Shown: one piece after another, positions 1 through 5,594 of the stretch
How the letters are laid out: the number at the start of each line of letters is the position of its first letter
Position numbering within the stretch: position 1 is the stretch's first letter
NCBI GenBank assembly: GCA_019416775.1
Contig: DXWR01000311.1
Span: 1 to 5,594, forward strand
Reading direction: 5' to 3'
Length of the DNA stretch: 5,594 nt
Origin: Oscillospiraceae bacterium
GTDB lineage: Bacteria > Bacillota > Clostridia > Oscillospirales > Ruminococcaceae
Notes under the pieces: model-generated
What the model was told of the DNA's origin: nothing
Seen by the model: the letters and a program-made list of their open reading frames with translations, nothing else
The model's database searches: none
Made by a program: the position numbers and the translations under genes

Positions 1-12
1 TATAAGAGACAG
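1..12 (+). other. Probable Tn5/Nextera mosaic-end adapter remnant
   Basis: The first twelve bases, TATAAGAGACAG, are identical to the 3' twelve bases of the 19-bp Tn5 mosaic end (AGATGTGTATAAGAGACAG) used in Nextera tagmentation libraries. The match starts at base 1 of the window and ends where AT-rich, apparently native sequence begins. This is the expected picture when read-through adapter sequence is not fully trimmed and is assembled onto a contig end. These bases should not be treated as genomic. A native occurrence by chance is possible but unlikely at this exact position. Confidence 0.8.
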
Positions 13-32
13 AATAAATAATGAACAAAAAC

Positions 33-61
33 TTGTATTTCCCGGTGAGATCTGCCACAAT
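33..61 (+). promoter_or_regulatory. Candidate sigma-A promoter upstream of yicC
   Basis: A TTGTAT hexamer (33-38, three of six matches to TTGACA) lies 17 bases upstream of CACAAT (56-61, four of six matches to TATAAT). A TG dinucleotide at 53-54, one base before the hexamer, would make this an extended -10 element. TACAAT at 61-66 is an alternative -10 but has no -35 at proper spacing. Transcription would start near base 68. The region is AT-rich compared with the genes and lies before the first gene of the cluster, which fits a promoter, but the hexamers are weak and there is no experimental support. Confidence 0.35.
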
Positions 62-69
62 ACAATCGT

Positions 70-83
70 AAGGCGAAAGCCTT
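70..83 (+). other. Short stem-loop with GAAA tetraloop in the yicC leader
   Basis: AAGGC (70-74) and GCCTT (79-83) pair perfectly around GAAA (75-78), a GNRA-type tetraloop closed by a C-G pair, which is an unusually stable small hairpin. It ends nine bases before the AGGAGG ribosome binding site. It could be a 5'-end stem-loop of the yicC transcript, since the candidate start site lies just before it. It could also be the remains of a terminator for an upstream gene, although only GTTTATC follows, a poor T-tract. Confidence 0.45.
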
Positions 84-92
84 GTTTATCAG

Positions 93-98
93 AGGAGG
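93..98 (+). promoter_or_regulatory. Ribosome binding site of yicC
   Basis: A perfect AGGAGG lies 10 bases before the ATG at 109. It decides the start: an in-frame TTG at 82 lies inside the hairpin stem with no ribosome binding site of its own, and an in-frame ATG at 118 would be 19 bases from this site. Confidence 0.85.
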
Positions 99-108
99 CA
101 GTCAACCC

Positions 109-984
109 ATGAACAGTATGACAGGTTACGGCCGCAGCCGACAGGTGTTGGACGGCCGGGAAATTACCGTAGAAATCCGGTCGGTAAACCACCGGTATTT
201 GGAATACAGCGCCCGCATCCCCAGGATGTACGGCTATTTGGAAGAAAAATTGAAAACCTTTTTGCAGTCCTCGGTCAGCCGGGGCAAGGTGGAGGTGACG
301 GTGAGCATTCAAAACCTCACCGGCGGAGACACCCTGGTGCAGATCAACCAGGCGTTGGCCAAAGGTTATTTGGACGCCATGCGCAGCCAGGCAGAGATTT
401 TGGGGCTGCAGGACGATTTGACCCTCTCCGTCCTCACCCGCTTTAACGACGTCTTTACCCTGCAAAAGCTGGAAGAGGACCAGCAGGTGATTTGGAGCGG
501 TGTGGAACAGGTGGCAACCCAAGCTTTGAATCAATTTTTGGAGATGCGCCGCCGGGAAGGAGACCGCTTAAAGCAGGACATCACCCAGAAGCTGGCGGTG
601 CTGGCAGAGCACGTGGCGGCGGTGGAGGAGCAGAGTCCTAAAACCGTAGCCGCCTATCGTCAGCGGCTGCTGCAAAAAATGGAGGAACTTTTGGCCGACC
701 GCTGCATCGACCAACAACGGATCTTGATGGAAGCCGGACTCTATGCCGAAAAGATTGCTGTGGATGAAGAGACCGTTCGGTTAAAGAGCCATCTGGATCA
801 GTTTGCTCAGATGATGGAGCAGCCTGGCCCGGTGGGTCGGAAGCTGGACTTTTTGGTGCAGGAAATCAACCGAGAAACCAACACGATCGGATCTAAAGCC
901 CAAGACCTGGCGGTGACCCGCCGGGTAGTGGAGATGAAGAGCGAAATCGAAAAGATCCGGGAACAGATTCAGAACATCGAGTAG
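109..984 (+). CDS. yicC: YicC/YloC family endoribonuclease
   Basis: This 291-residue protein has the usual length of the YicC/YloC family. The amino end carries the family signature MTGYGR (residues 4-9), then IRSVNHRYLE (23-32) and RGKVEV (58-63), belonging to the YicC N-terminal domain. The segment RRREGDRLKQD (147-157) is followed by a helical, probably coiled region. The C-terminal DUF1732 domain has GRKLDFLVQEINRETNTIGSK at about 243-263 and ends in REQIQNIE. E. coli YicC has been reported to take part in RyhB small-RNA decay, and relatives including B. subtilis YloC have been described as endoribonucleases; activity here is inferred from family membership. It is cytoplasmic, with no signal peptide or membrane segment. 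It is the first gene of the cluster, 10 bases before remA, as in B. subtilis. No frameshift or missing block is seen. Confidence 0.95.
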   Translation: MNSMTGYGRSRQVLDGREITVEIRSVNHRYLEYSARIPRMYGYLEEKLKTFLQSSVSRGKVEVTVSIQNLTGGDTLVQINQALAKGYLDAMRSQAEILGLQDDLTLSVLTRFNDVFTLQKLEEDQQVIWSGVEQVATQALNQFLEMRRREGDRLKQDITQKLAVLAEHVAAVEEQSPKTVAAYRQRLLQKMEELLADRCIDQQRILMEAGLYAEKIAVDEETVRLKSHLDQFAQMMEQPGPVGRKLDFLVQEINRETNTIGSKAQDLAVTRRVVEMKSEIEKIREQIQNIE

Positions 985-988
985 GAGG
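983..988 (+). promoter_or_regulatory. Ribosome binding site of remA overlapping the yicC stop
   Basis: AGGAGG lies six bases before the ATG at 995 and shares its first two bases with the TAG stop codon of yicC (982-984). Ribosomes finishing yicC therefore end on the remA initiation site, which suggests that remA translation is tied to yicC. Confidence 0.85.
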
Positions 989-994
989 AAGGCA

Positions 995-1267
995 ATGCAG
1001 CTGATTTCCATTGGTCACGGCAATGTGGTCAACGCCCGACGGGTCATTGCCATTGTCAGCCCGGATTCCGCCCCCATTAAGCGGATGATCCAGGAAGCTC
1101 GGGATCAGGGCCTGCTGATCGACGCTTCCTGCGGGCGGCGGACCCGAGGGGTGGTTATTATGGACACCAATCACGTGATCCTCAGCTCCGCCCATCCCGC
1201 CACCTTGGCAGGTCGGGTGGACCCCACCTGGTCGGAACCGGAAGATCGTGAGGAAGAGGAAGGATGA
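995..1267 (+). CDS. remA: RemA-like DNA-binding regulator (DUF370)
   Basis: This 90-residue protein matches the DUF370/RemA family nearly end to end. It shows the core GHGNVVNARRVIAIVSP (7-23), SAPIKRMIQEARDQG (25-39), IDASCGRRTRGVVIMD (42-57) and HVILSSAHPATLAGRV (60-75). Arg16 and Arg49 line up with Arg18 and Arg51 of B. subtilis RemA, which are needed for DNA binding. In Bacillus, RemA forms ring-shaped oligomers and activates biofilm-matrix and osmoprotection operons. In clostridia the gene keeps its place beside gmk although those targets are often absent, so the local regulon cannot be told from sequence. The acidic tail (76-90, ending EDREEEEG) lies beyond the conserved domain, and its GAG/GAA codons supply the ribosome binding site of gmk. 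Its stop overlaps the gmk start by four bases. Confidence 0.93.
   Translation: MQLISIGHGNVVNARRVIAIVSPDSAPIKRMIQEARDQGLLIDASCGRRTRGVVIMDTNHVILSSAHPATLAGRVDPTWSEPEDREEEEG
1250..1263 (+). promoter_or_regulatory. Purine-rich ribosome binding region of gmk inside remA
   Basis: GAGGAAGAGGAAGG lies within the last codons of remA. The GAGGA at 1250-1254 suits the ATG at 1264 (nine bases), while the downstream AAGG at 1260-1263 suits an ATG at 1273 (nine bases). The sequence does not clearly choose between these two gmk starts, which differ by three residues. Confidence 0.6.
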
Positions 1268-1884
1268 ATCAAATGAACCGAAAAGGATTGTTGCTGGTAG
1301 TTTCCGGCCCTTCCGGCTGCGGAAAGGGAACGGTGCTCAGCCAGGTGTTTGCCAAACAGCCTGACACCTATTATTCTGTCAGCGCCACCACCCGCGCCCC
1401 CCGTCCCGGGGAAGAAGATGGGGTGCAGTACCACTTTTTAACCAAGGAAGCCTTTGAGGAAAAAATCGCCGCCGGCCAGATGCTGGAGTACGCTCAGTAT
1501 GCCGGCAACTATTACGGCACCCCTGCCCAAGCGGTGGACGCCCAGTTGGCCCAGGGCAAAAATGTGGTGCTGGAGATTGAAGTTCAGGGAGCCAAACAGG
1601 TGAAGCTTCGCCGCCCGGATGCGGTGATGATCTTCATTATGCCTCCCAGCATGAAGGAGCTCCGCCGCCGCCTCACCGACCGGGGTACCGAAGCCCAGGA
1701 AGTGGTGGACCGGCGCATGGAGACCGCCAAACGGGAAATGCCCCAGGCCAAGGATTACGATTATATTGTTTTTAACGACACTGTAGAGGAAGCGGCGGAA
1801 GATATCTGCGCCATCCTCCGGGCAGGGCACTGCCTGGCCCGGGAAAACCTGGAACGGCTGGAACAAGCCATCCGGGAAGATTGA
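1264..1884 (+). CDS. gmk: Guanylate kinase
   Basis: The 206-residue product phosphorylates GMP (and dGMP) to GDP with ATP, a required step of guanine nucleotide synthesis in the cytoplasm. The P-loop GPSGCGKGT is at residues 15-23. The GMP-binding region has SVSATTRAPRPGEEDG (38-53) with Tyr56, and EYAQYAGNYYGTP (75-87). EIEVQGAKQVK (104-114) follows; many homologues have EIDVQGA, so the second acid is Glu rather than Asp, a conservative change. The arginine-rich RRRLTDRGTE lid and the closing YDYIVFNDTVEEA are present. Length is typical. The ATG at 1264 overlaps the remA stop as ATGA; an ATG at 1273 is also possible and would remove MNQ. Reading through from remA suggests coupled translation. 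In Firmicutes Gmk activity is a target of (p)ppGpp; nothing in the sequence alone shows whether that holds here. Confidence 0.97.
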   Translation: MNQMNRKGLLLVVSGPSGCGKGTVLSQVFAKQPDTYYSVSATTRAPRPGEEDGVQYHFLTKEAFEEKIAAGQMLEYAQYAGNYYGTPAQAVDAQLAQGKNVVLEIEVQGAKQVKLRRPDAVMIFIMPPSMKELRRRLTDRGTEAQEVVDRRMETAKREMPQAKDYDYIVFNDTVEEAAEDICAILRAGHCLARENLERLEQAIRED

Positions 1885-1899
1885 ATGACGAACACAAAT

Positions 1900-1916
1900 T
1901 CTGCCCAGAAGGCAGA
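1900..1916 (+). terminator. Weak intrinsic terminator or attenuator-like hairpin in the gmk-rpoZ gap
   Basis: TCTGCC (1900-1905) pairs perfectly with GGCAGA (1911-1916) around a five-base CAGAA loop, and the next eight bases, TTGATTTT, are rich in T. This resembles a short intrinsic terminator, but a six-base-pair stem and an interrupted T-tract make it weak. It sits in the only sizeable gap of the cluster, 16 to 32 bases after the gmk stop. It may partly end transcription, act as an RNA processing site, or protect an upstream 3' end. No convincing promoter is seen between it and rpoZ. Confidence 0.4.
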
Positions 1917-1943
1917 TTGATTTTGAATATTTTTGAATGAAGG

Positions 1944-1950
1944 AAAGGAG
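1944..1950 (+). promoter_or_regulatory. Ribosome binding site of rpoZ
   Basis: AAAGGAG lies nine bases before the ATG at 1960. It favours that start over the adjacent ATG at 1963 and over an in-frame TTG at 1933, which lies upstream of the site. Confidence 0.8.
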
Positions 1951-1959
1951 ATTTTTATT

Positions 1960-2193
1960 ATGATGCACAGACCCAGTGTCAGCGATCTGTTGAAGAATGG
2001 AGAAAGTTATTACTCTTTGGTGGTAGCGGTGGCTAAGCGCGCCCGGGAAATCACCGATGAAATGGAGGAGCAGGGCCTGGAAATGACCGAAAAACCGGTG
2101 CAGATTGCGGTGGACGAATTTGCCAAGGGCAAATACAAAATCGTGGAAAGCAGCCCGGAAGACGAAGATCTGTTTGAAGAGGATCAGGAATGA
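1960..2193 (+). CDS. rpoZ: DNA-directed RNA polymerase omega subunit
   Basis: This 77-residue protein is the small omega subunit, which binds the beta' subunit and helps assemble and stabilise RNA polymerase. The family pattern is seen in RPSVSDLLKNGESYYSLVVA (4-23), AKRAREI (25-31) and KPVQIAVDEFAKGKYKI (45-61), the last being the usual helix and closing strand. The tail is strongly acidic (PEDEDLFEEDQE, 66-77), as in several Firmicutes. The start at 1960 gives MMHRPS; starting at 1963 would drop one Met. It overlaps coaBC by four bases (ATGA), so the two are probably translationally coupled, while a 75-base gap separates it from gmk. The neighbourhood confirms the assignment, since such short proteins can be hard to name alone. 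Confidence 0.94.
   Translation: MMHRPSVSDLLKNGESYYSLVVAVAKRAREITDEMEEQGLEMTEKPVQIAVDEFAKGKYKIVESSPEDEDLFEEDQE
2177..2183 (+). promoter_or_regulatory. Ribosome binding site of coaBC inside rpoZ
   Basis: AAGAGGA lies six bases before the ATG at 2190 and is formed by codons of the acidic RpoZ tail. With the ATGA stop/start overlap it suits reinitiation after rpoZ. Confidence 0.6.
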
Positions 2194-3380
2194 AACAGCC
2201 AACCTTGCTGCTGGGCATCACCGGCGGAATTTCCGCCTATAAGCTCACCGATCTAGCCAGTCGCCTCACCAAAGAGGGAGTGCGGGTGCTGACGGTGATG
2301 ACCCAGGGCGCCCAGCAGTTTATTACCCCTTTGACCATGGAAACCCTCACCAAGCAGCGATGCTATACTCAGCTGTTTGACCGGGATACCCCTCAGGAGG
2401 TCACCCACATCTGGCTGGCCCAGCAGGCGGATGCCGTGCTGATCGCTCCTGCTACCGCCAATTTTTTGGCTAAAATGACCTATGGCCTGGCGGACGATCT
2501 GCTGAGCAGTGTGCTGCTGGCCACCACCGCTCCGGTACTGGTGAGCCCCGCCATGAACGTGCATATGTACCGCCATCCCGCCACCCAGCAAAATTTGGCT
2601 GCTCTGAAAAAGCGGGGGGTGCAGATCATTCCCCCGGAAGAGGGAATGCTGGCCTGCGGAGAAACCGGAGAAGGACGCCTTCCCAATACGGAGACCCTCT
2701 ACCGCTGGGTGAAAAGAGCTCTGACTCCTCAGGATTTGGCGGGGAAACGGGTGCTGGTCACCGCCGGGGCGACCCGGGAAGCGGTGGATCCGGTGCGGTT
2801 TCTCACCAACCACTCCACCGGCAAAATGGGCTATGCTGTGGCCCAGGTTGCCTGGCAGCGGGGTGCGGAGGTCACCTTGGTCAGCGGCGTCACCGCCCTG
2901 GACTGCCCGGTGGGGGTGCGCCGGATTGCCGTCACCTCTGCCGCCGACATGATGGAAGCGGTGCGGCAGCATTGGCAGGATCAGGACGCGTTTGTCCTCT
3001 CCGCTGCGGTGGCGGACTTCACCCCGGAGTACACTGCCGCCCAAAAAATCAAAAAAGACGGCCAGTCCCAGCGCAGCCTGTCCTTGGTCTCTACCCAGGA
3101 TATCCTGGCTTGGCTGGGGGAACATAAAAAGCAGGGCCAGCGCCTTTGCGGATTTTCTATGGAGACGGAAAATCTGCTGGAAAATTCCCGCAAGAAGCTG
3201 GAAAAGAAAAAGGCGGATCTCATTGCCGCCAACAGTCTGACCCAGCCTGGAGCGGGATTTGGGGTGGACACCAACTGCTTGACCCTCATCGGTCCAGATT
3301 GGGAAGAGGCTCTTCCCCTGATGTCTAAGGAGGACTGCGCCGCCGCCCTGCTGGATAAGCTGTTGGGGGATCCGGCCTAA
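2190..3380 (+). CDS. coaBC: Bifunctional phosphopantothenoylcysteine decarboxylase / phosphopantothenate-cysteine ligase
   Basis: This 396-residue cytoplasmic enzyme joins cysteine to 4'-phosphopantothenate (CoaB) and decarboxylates the product to 4'-phosphopantetheine (CoaC), central steps of coenzyme A synthesis. The N-terminal flavin-dependent CoaC domain (about 1-175) has GITGGISAYK (9-18), catalytic His73 in VTHIWLAQQADA, APATANFLAK (86-95), the PAMN motif (120-123) and the active-site Cys156 in GMLACGETGEGR. The CoaB domain (about 183-396) has TAGATREAVDPVRFLTNHST (191-210), then GKMG, SAAVADF (271-277), KIKK (286-289) with the ligase lysines, GFSMETENL and a PGAGFGVDTN stretch. Both domains are complete and the length matches the usual fusion of about 400 residues. 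The common TAGPT is TAGAT here, a change of one residue. It starts inside the rpoZ stop and ends one base into priA. Confidence 0.97.
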   Translation: MKQPTLLLGITGGISAYKLTDLASRLTKEGVRVLTVMTQGAQQFITPLTMETLTKQRCYTQLFDRDTPQEVTHIWLAQQADAVLIAPATANFLAKMTYGLADDLLSSVLLATTAPVLVSPAMNVHMYRHPATQQNLAALKKRGVQIIPPEEGMLACGETGEGRLPNTETLYRWVKRALTPQDLAGKRVLVTAGATREAVDPVRFLTNHSTGKMGYAVAQVAWQRGAEVTLVSGVTALDCPVGVRRIAVTSAADMMEAVRQHWQDQDAFVLSAAVADFTPEYTAAQKIKKDGQSQRSLSLVSTQDILAWLGEHKKQGQRLCGFSMETENLLENSRKKLEKKKADLIAANSLTQPGAGFGVDTNCLTLIGPDWEEALPLMSKEDCAAALLDKLLGDPA

Positions 3381-5594
3381 TGGAGCCGGGTACTGTAGTC
3401 CAGGTTTACCTGGAAAAAACCGCTTTTACCTTTGACAAACCCTTTACCTACCTTCTCCCTCGGGAGATGGAGGCAAAGCCCGGCTGCCGGGTGCTGGCGC
3501 CCTTTGGGGCAGGGAATGCCCGCCGTCAGGGAATGGTCTGGGCGGTGGAGCAGCAGCCTCCTGCACCGGGCATGAAAGCCGTGCTGGAACTGCTGGACGA
3601 AGCGCCGGTGTTGGATGAGCGTCAGCGGGAGTTGGCCTTGTTTTTGTCCAAGCGCACCTTCACCCCGGTGTTTGAGTGCGTCCGGGCCATTCTGCCTCGG
3701 GCCATGACCTTGTTGGTTCAGCGGCAGTACTGTTTGACCGCTTCCGCCCTGCAGTCCCAGGGGGAAGATCTCACTCAGCCCCAACAGGCCCTGCTTTCCC
3801 GGCTGCGCCAGGCCGAAACCGATCAGCAGCTGGATAAGCTGGTGCTGGCTCAGCTGGCGCAGCAGGATCCGGTGATGGAAGAGCTGATCGCCTTGGGGCA
3901 GGTGGAGCAGTTGGGGATCACCCGCCGGAAGGTGGGGGACAAAACCCAAAAGATGCTCCGTCTCACCCGGCGGTATCTGGAACATCCGGAAGAATTTTCC
4001 CTTTCGCCCAAACAAAAGGCGGTGGCGGAATTTCTTCGCCCCATGGAGGGAGCAGCAGAAGGGGAGATCCTCTATTTCTGCGGAGTGACCTCGGTGGTGC
4101 TCAAAGGGCTGGAACAAAAGGGTGCCGCCATCCGCTACGAAAAGCGGATCGATCGGATTCCCAAAACCCGCCGGGAGCAGTACCCCAACCCGGAGGACAT
4201 TGTCCTCAGCCCTGCCCAAGAGCAGGTGTTCCAAGGGTTGAAAGGCTTAATGGAGGACCCATCCCCTCAAGCAGCGCTGCTTTACGGGGTCACCGGATCC
4301 GGCAAGACCTTGATCTATCAAAAACTGATTCACCACGCCCTCAGCCAGGGCAAGCAAGCCCTGCTGTTGGTGCCGGAAATCAGCCTCACTCCTCAGATGG
4401 TGCAGCGATTTCAAAGCTGCTACGGAGGCCGGGTGGCATTGATGCACTCCGGGCTCAGCCAAGGAGAGCAGCTGGATGAGTACCGTCGGGTACAGGAAGG
4501 CCGGGCGGATGTGGGAATCGGCACCCGCAGCGCCGTGTTTCTCCCTTTCTCCAACCTGGGAGTAATTATCCTAGATGAGGAAGGGGAGGCCAGCTACAAA
4601 AGCAGCGACTACGCTCCCCGGTACCATGCCCGGGAGGTGGCCAAGTTTCGGGCAGCACAGCAAAACTGCTTGGTGTTGTTGGGCAGTGCCACCCCCAGTG
4701 TGGAGAGCTACTACTACGCTCAAAAGGGGACTTACCACCTGTTCACCTTAAAGGAACGGTACACCGGTTCGGTGCTGCCTCAGGTGTACCTGGTGGATCA
4801 AAAGCAGGAGCTGATGCAGGGTAATACCGGCTCAGTCAGCCGAATTCTGGCCCAGCAGATCCGCATCAATCTGGAGCGAAAGGAGCAGACCATCCTGCTG
4901 TTCAACCGCCGGGGCTACTACACCGTCAGCCGCTGTGAGGACTGCGGAAAAGCGGTAAACTGCCCCCACTGTGACGTTCCCTTAACCTATCATAAAGACA
5001 ACGGCCGGATGATGTGCCACTATTGCGGCTACTCGATGCGGCTCCAATCTCATTGTCCCAGCTGCGGCAGCCACCGGCTGCGGCTTTCCGGGGCAGGCAC
5101 CCAAAAACTGGAAGAGGAGCTGGCTAATCTCTTTCCCGAAGCCCGGCTGCTGCGGCTGGACACCGACGCCACCTCAGCTCGATACTCCTTGGAAGAGGCG
5201 TTGGCTGCTTTTCAGCGGCAGGAGTACGACATCCTGCTGGGCACCCAGATGATCGCGAAGGGATTGGATTTTCCCCAGGTGACCTTGGTGGGGGTGCTCA
5301 ATGCCGACCAAGGGCTGTACGCCCCGGATTTTCGGGGAGCAGAGCGGGTGTTCGATCTGCTGACGCAGGTGGTGGGCCGCAGCGGACGGGCCGGCAAACC
5401 GGGACGGGCCTTCTTGCAGTCCTATCAGCCGGATCACCCGGTAATGCAGTACGGCGCCAACCAGGATTTCGAGGGCTTTTACCGGGAAGAAATTGCCGCC
5501 CGGAAACTGCTGCTCTATCCCCCTTTCTGTGACCTTTGCGTGGTGGGTTTCTCCGCCCAGAAGGAACAAACTGTCCGCACCGGGGCTTTGGCGA
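3380..5594 (+). CDS. priA: Replication restart helicase PriA, 3' end outside the window
   Basis: A frame open from the ATG at 3380 to the right edge encodes the first 738 residues of PriA, a 3'-5' DNA helicase that recognises stalled forks and reloads the replisome. The N-terminal DNA-binding domain shows FTFDKPFTYLLP (16-27) and RVLAPFG (38-44). A winged-helix-like region lies around 205-270. Helicase motifs follow: Walker A GVTGSGKT (303-310), GTRSAVF (381-387), motif II DEEG (399-402), GSATPS (435-440), GTQMIAKGLDF (621-631) and QVVGRSGRAG (663-672). The zinc-binding insert has all eight cysteines in four CxxC pairs (519/522, 528/531, 546/549, 559/562). Motif II is usually DEEH; here His is Gly. 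Comparison with full-length Firmicutes PriA suggests several dozen C-terminal residues are missing, purely from window truncation. Its ATG overlaps the coaBC stop (TAATG), and GGGGGA at 3365-3370 may serve as the ribosome binding site. In relatives def and fmt come next. Confidence 0.96.
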   Translation, partial: MEPGTVVQVYLEKTAFTFDKPFTYLLPREMEAKPGCRVLAPFGAGNARRQGMVWAVEQQPPAPGMKAVLELLDEAPVLDERQRELALFLSKRTFTPVFECVRAILPRAMTLLVQRQYCLTASALQSQGEDLTQPQQALLSRLRQAETDQQLDKLVLAQLAQQDPVMEELIALGQVEQLGITRRKVGDKTQKMLRLTRRYLEHPEEFSLSPKQKAVAEFLRPMEGAAEGEILYFCGVTSVVLKGLEQKGAAIRYEKRIDRIPKTRREQYPNPEDIVLSPAQEQVFQGLKGLMEDPSPQAALLYGVTGSGKTLIYQKLIHHALSQGKQALLLVPEISLTPQMVQRFQSCYGGRVALMHSGLSQGEQLDEYRRVQEGRADVGIGTRSAVFLPFSNLGVIILDEEGEASYKSSDYAPRYHAREVAKFRAAQQNCLVLLGSATPSVESYYYAQKGTYHLFTLKERYTGSVLPQVYLVDQKQELMQGNTGSVSRILAQQIRINLERKEQTILLFNRRGYYTVSRCEDCGKAVNCPHCDVPLTYHKDNGRMMCHYCGYSMRLQSHCPSCGSHRLRLSGAGTQKLEEELANLFPEARLLRLDTDATSARYSLEEALAAFQRQEYDILLGTQMIAKGLDFPQVTLVGVLNADQGLYAPDFRGAERVFDLLTQVVGRSGRAGKPGRAFLQSYQPDHPVMQYGANQDFEGFYREEIAARKLLLYPPFCDLCVVGFSAQKEQTVRTGALA

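Noticed and set aside
82..108. Upstream TTG start extending YicC by nine residues
   Set aside because: The TTG lies inside the hairpin stem with no ribosome binding site, the extra residues MFIRGGSQP include the translated AGGAGG itself, and the family starts at about MNSMTGYGR.
1917..1945. Possible internal promoter before rpoZ (TTGATT or TTGAAT as -35, with a TTTTGAAT direct repeat at 1921 and 1931)
   Set aside because: No -10-like hexamer occurs at 16-18 bases downstream; those positions hold purine-rich ribosome-binding-site sequence.
1933..1959. TTG start extending RpoZ by nine residues
   Set aside because: The extension would translate the ribosome binding site AAAGGAG; the ATG at 1960 has correct spacing and matches the usual omega start.
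1438..2202. 254-codon open frame on the minus strand across gmk and rpoZ
   Set aside because: It covers two conserved plus-strand genes and the gap between them; its translation has no recognisable domain, so it is taken as a shadow.
2253..3125. 290-codon open frame on the minus strand across coaBC
   Set aside because: It lies fully opposite a clearly conserved CoaBC coding region, has no recognisable domain or ribosome binding site, and is explained by GC-rich codon structure on the plus strand.
3377..4234. 285-codon open frame on the minus strand across the start of priA
   Set aside because: It overlaps the conserved PriA N-terminal region, shows His/Leu/Gln-rich low-complexity translation typical of an antisense shadow, and has no family motif.
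4934..5065. Cysteine-rich CxxC block that could suggest a separate zinc-ribbon protein
   Set aside because: It is in frame within PriA between the helicase motifs and matches the known eight-cysteine zinc-binding insert of that family.

Overview
The window is a compact, one-strand run of housekeeping genes in the order yicC - remA - gmk - rpoZ - coaBC - priA, with priA cut off by the right edge. The same order is known from Firmicutes (in Bacillus subtilis yloC-remA-gmk-yloH-yloI-priA). Strong AGGAGG-type ribosome binding sites and the RemA gene also point to Firmicutes. GC-rich codon choice, short intergenic gaps and the sequence flavour of CoaBC and PriA suggest a clostridial lineage, perhaps Oscillospiraceae/Ruminococcaceae; that finer placement is inference.

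Layout. Bases 1-12 match the last 12 bases of the Tn5 mosaic end used in Nextera libraries, so they are probably an adapter remnant and the window probably begins at a contig end. Bases 13-108 form an AT-rich leader holding a candidate extended -10 promoter, a small GAAA-tetraloop hairpin and the yicC ribosome binding site. yicC (109-984) is followed after 10 bases by remA (995-1267), whose stop overlaps the start of gmk (1264-1884). The only sizeable gap in the cluster (1885-1959) carries a short stem-loop with a T-rich tail. Then come rpoZ (1960-2193), coaBC (2190-3380, 4-base overlap with rpoZ) and priA (3380 to beyond 5594, 1-base overlap with coaBC).

How the genes fit together. gmk makes GDP, rpoZ encodes the RNA polymerase omega subunit, coaBC makes 4'-phosphopantetheine for coenzyme A, priA restarts stalled replication forks, yicC encodes a YicC/YloC-family RNA-processing protein, and remA encodes a small DNA-binding regulator. 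They look like a growth-linked operon joined by translational coupling rather than one pathway.

I see no novel system, mobile element, CRISPR array, RNA gene or defence locus. The points most worth checking are the adapter remnant, the DEEG (not DEEH) helicase motif II in PriA, and the hairpin elements before yicC and rpoZ.
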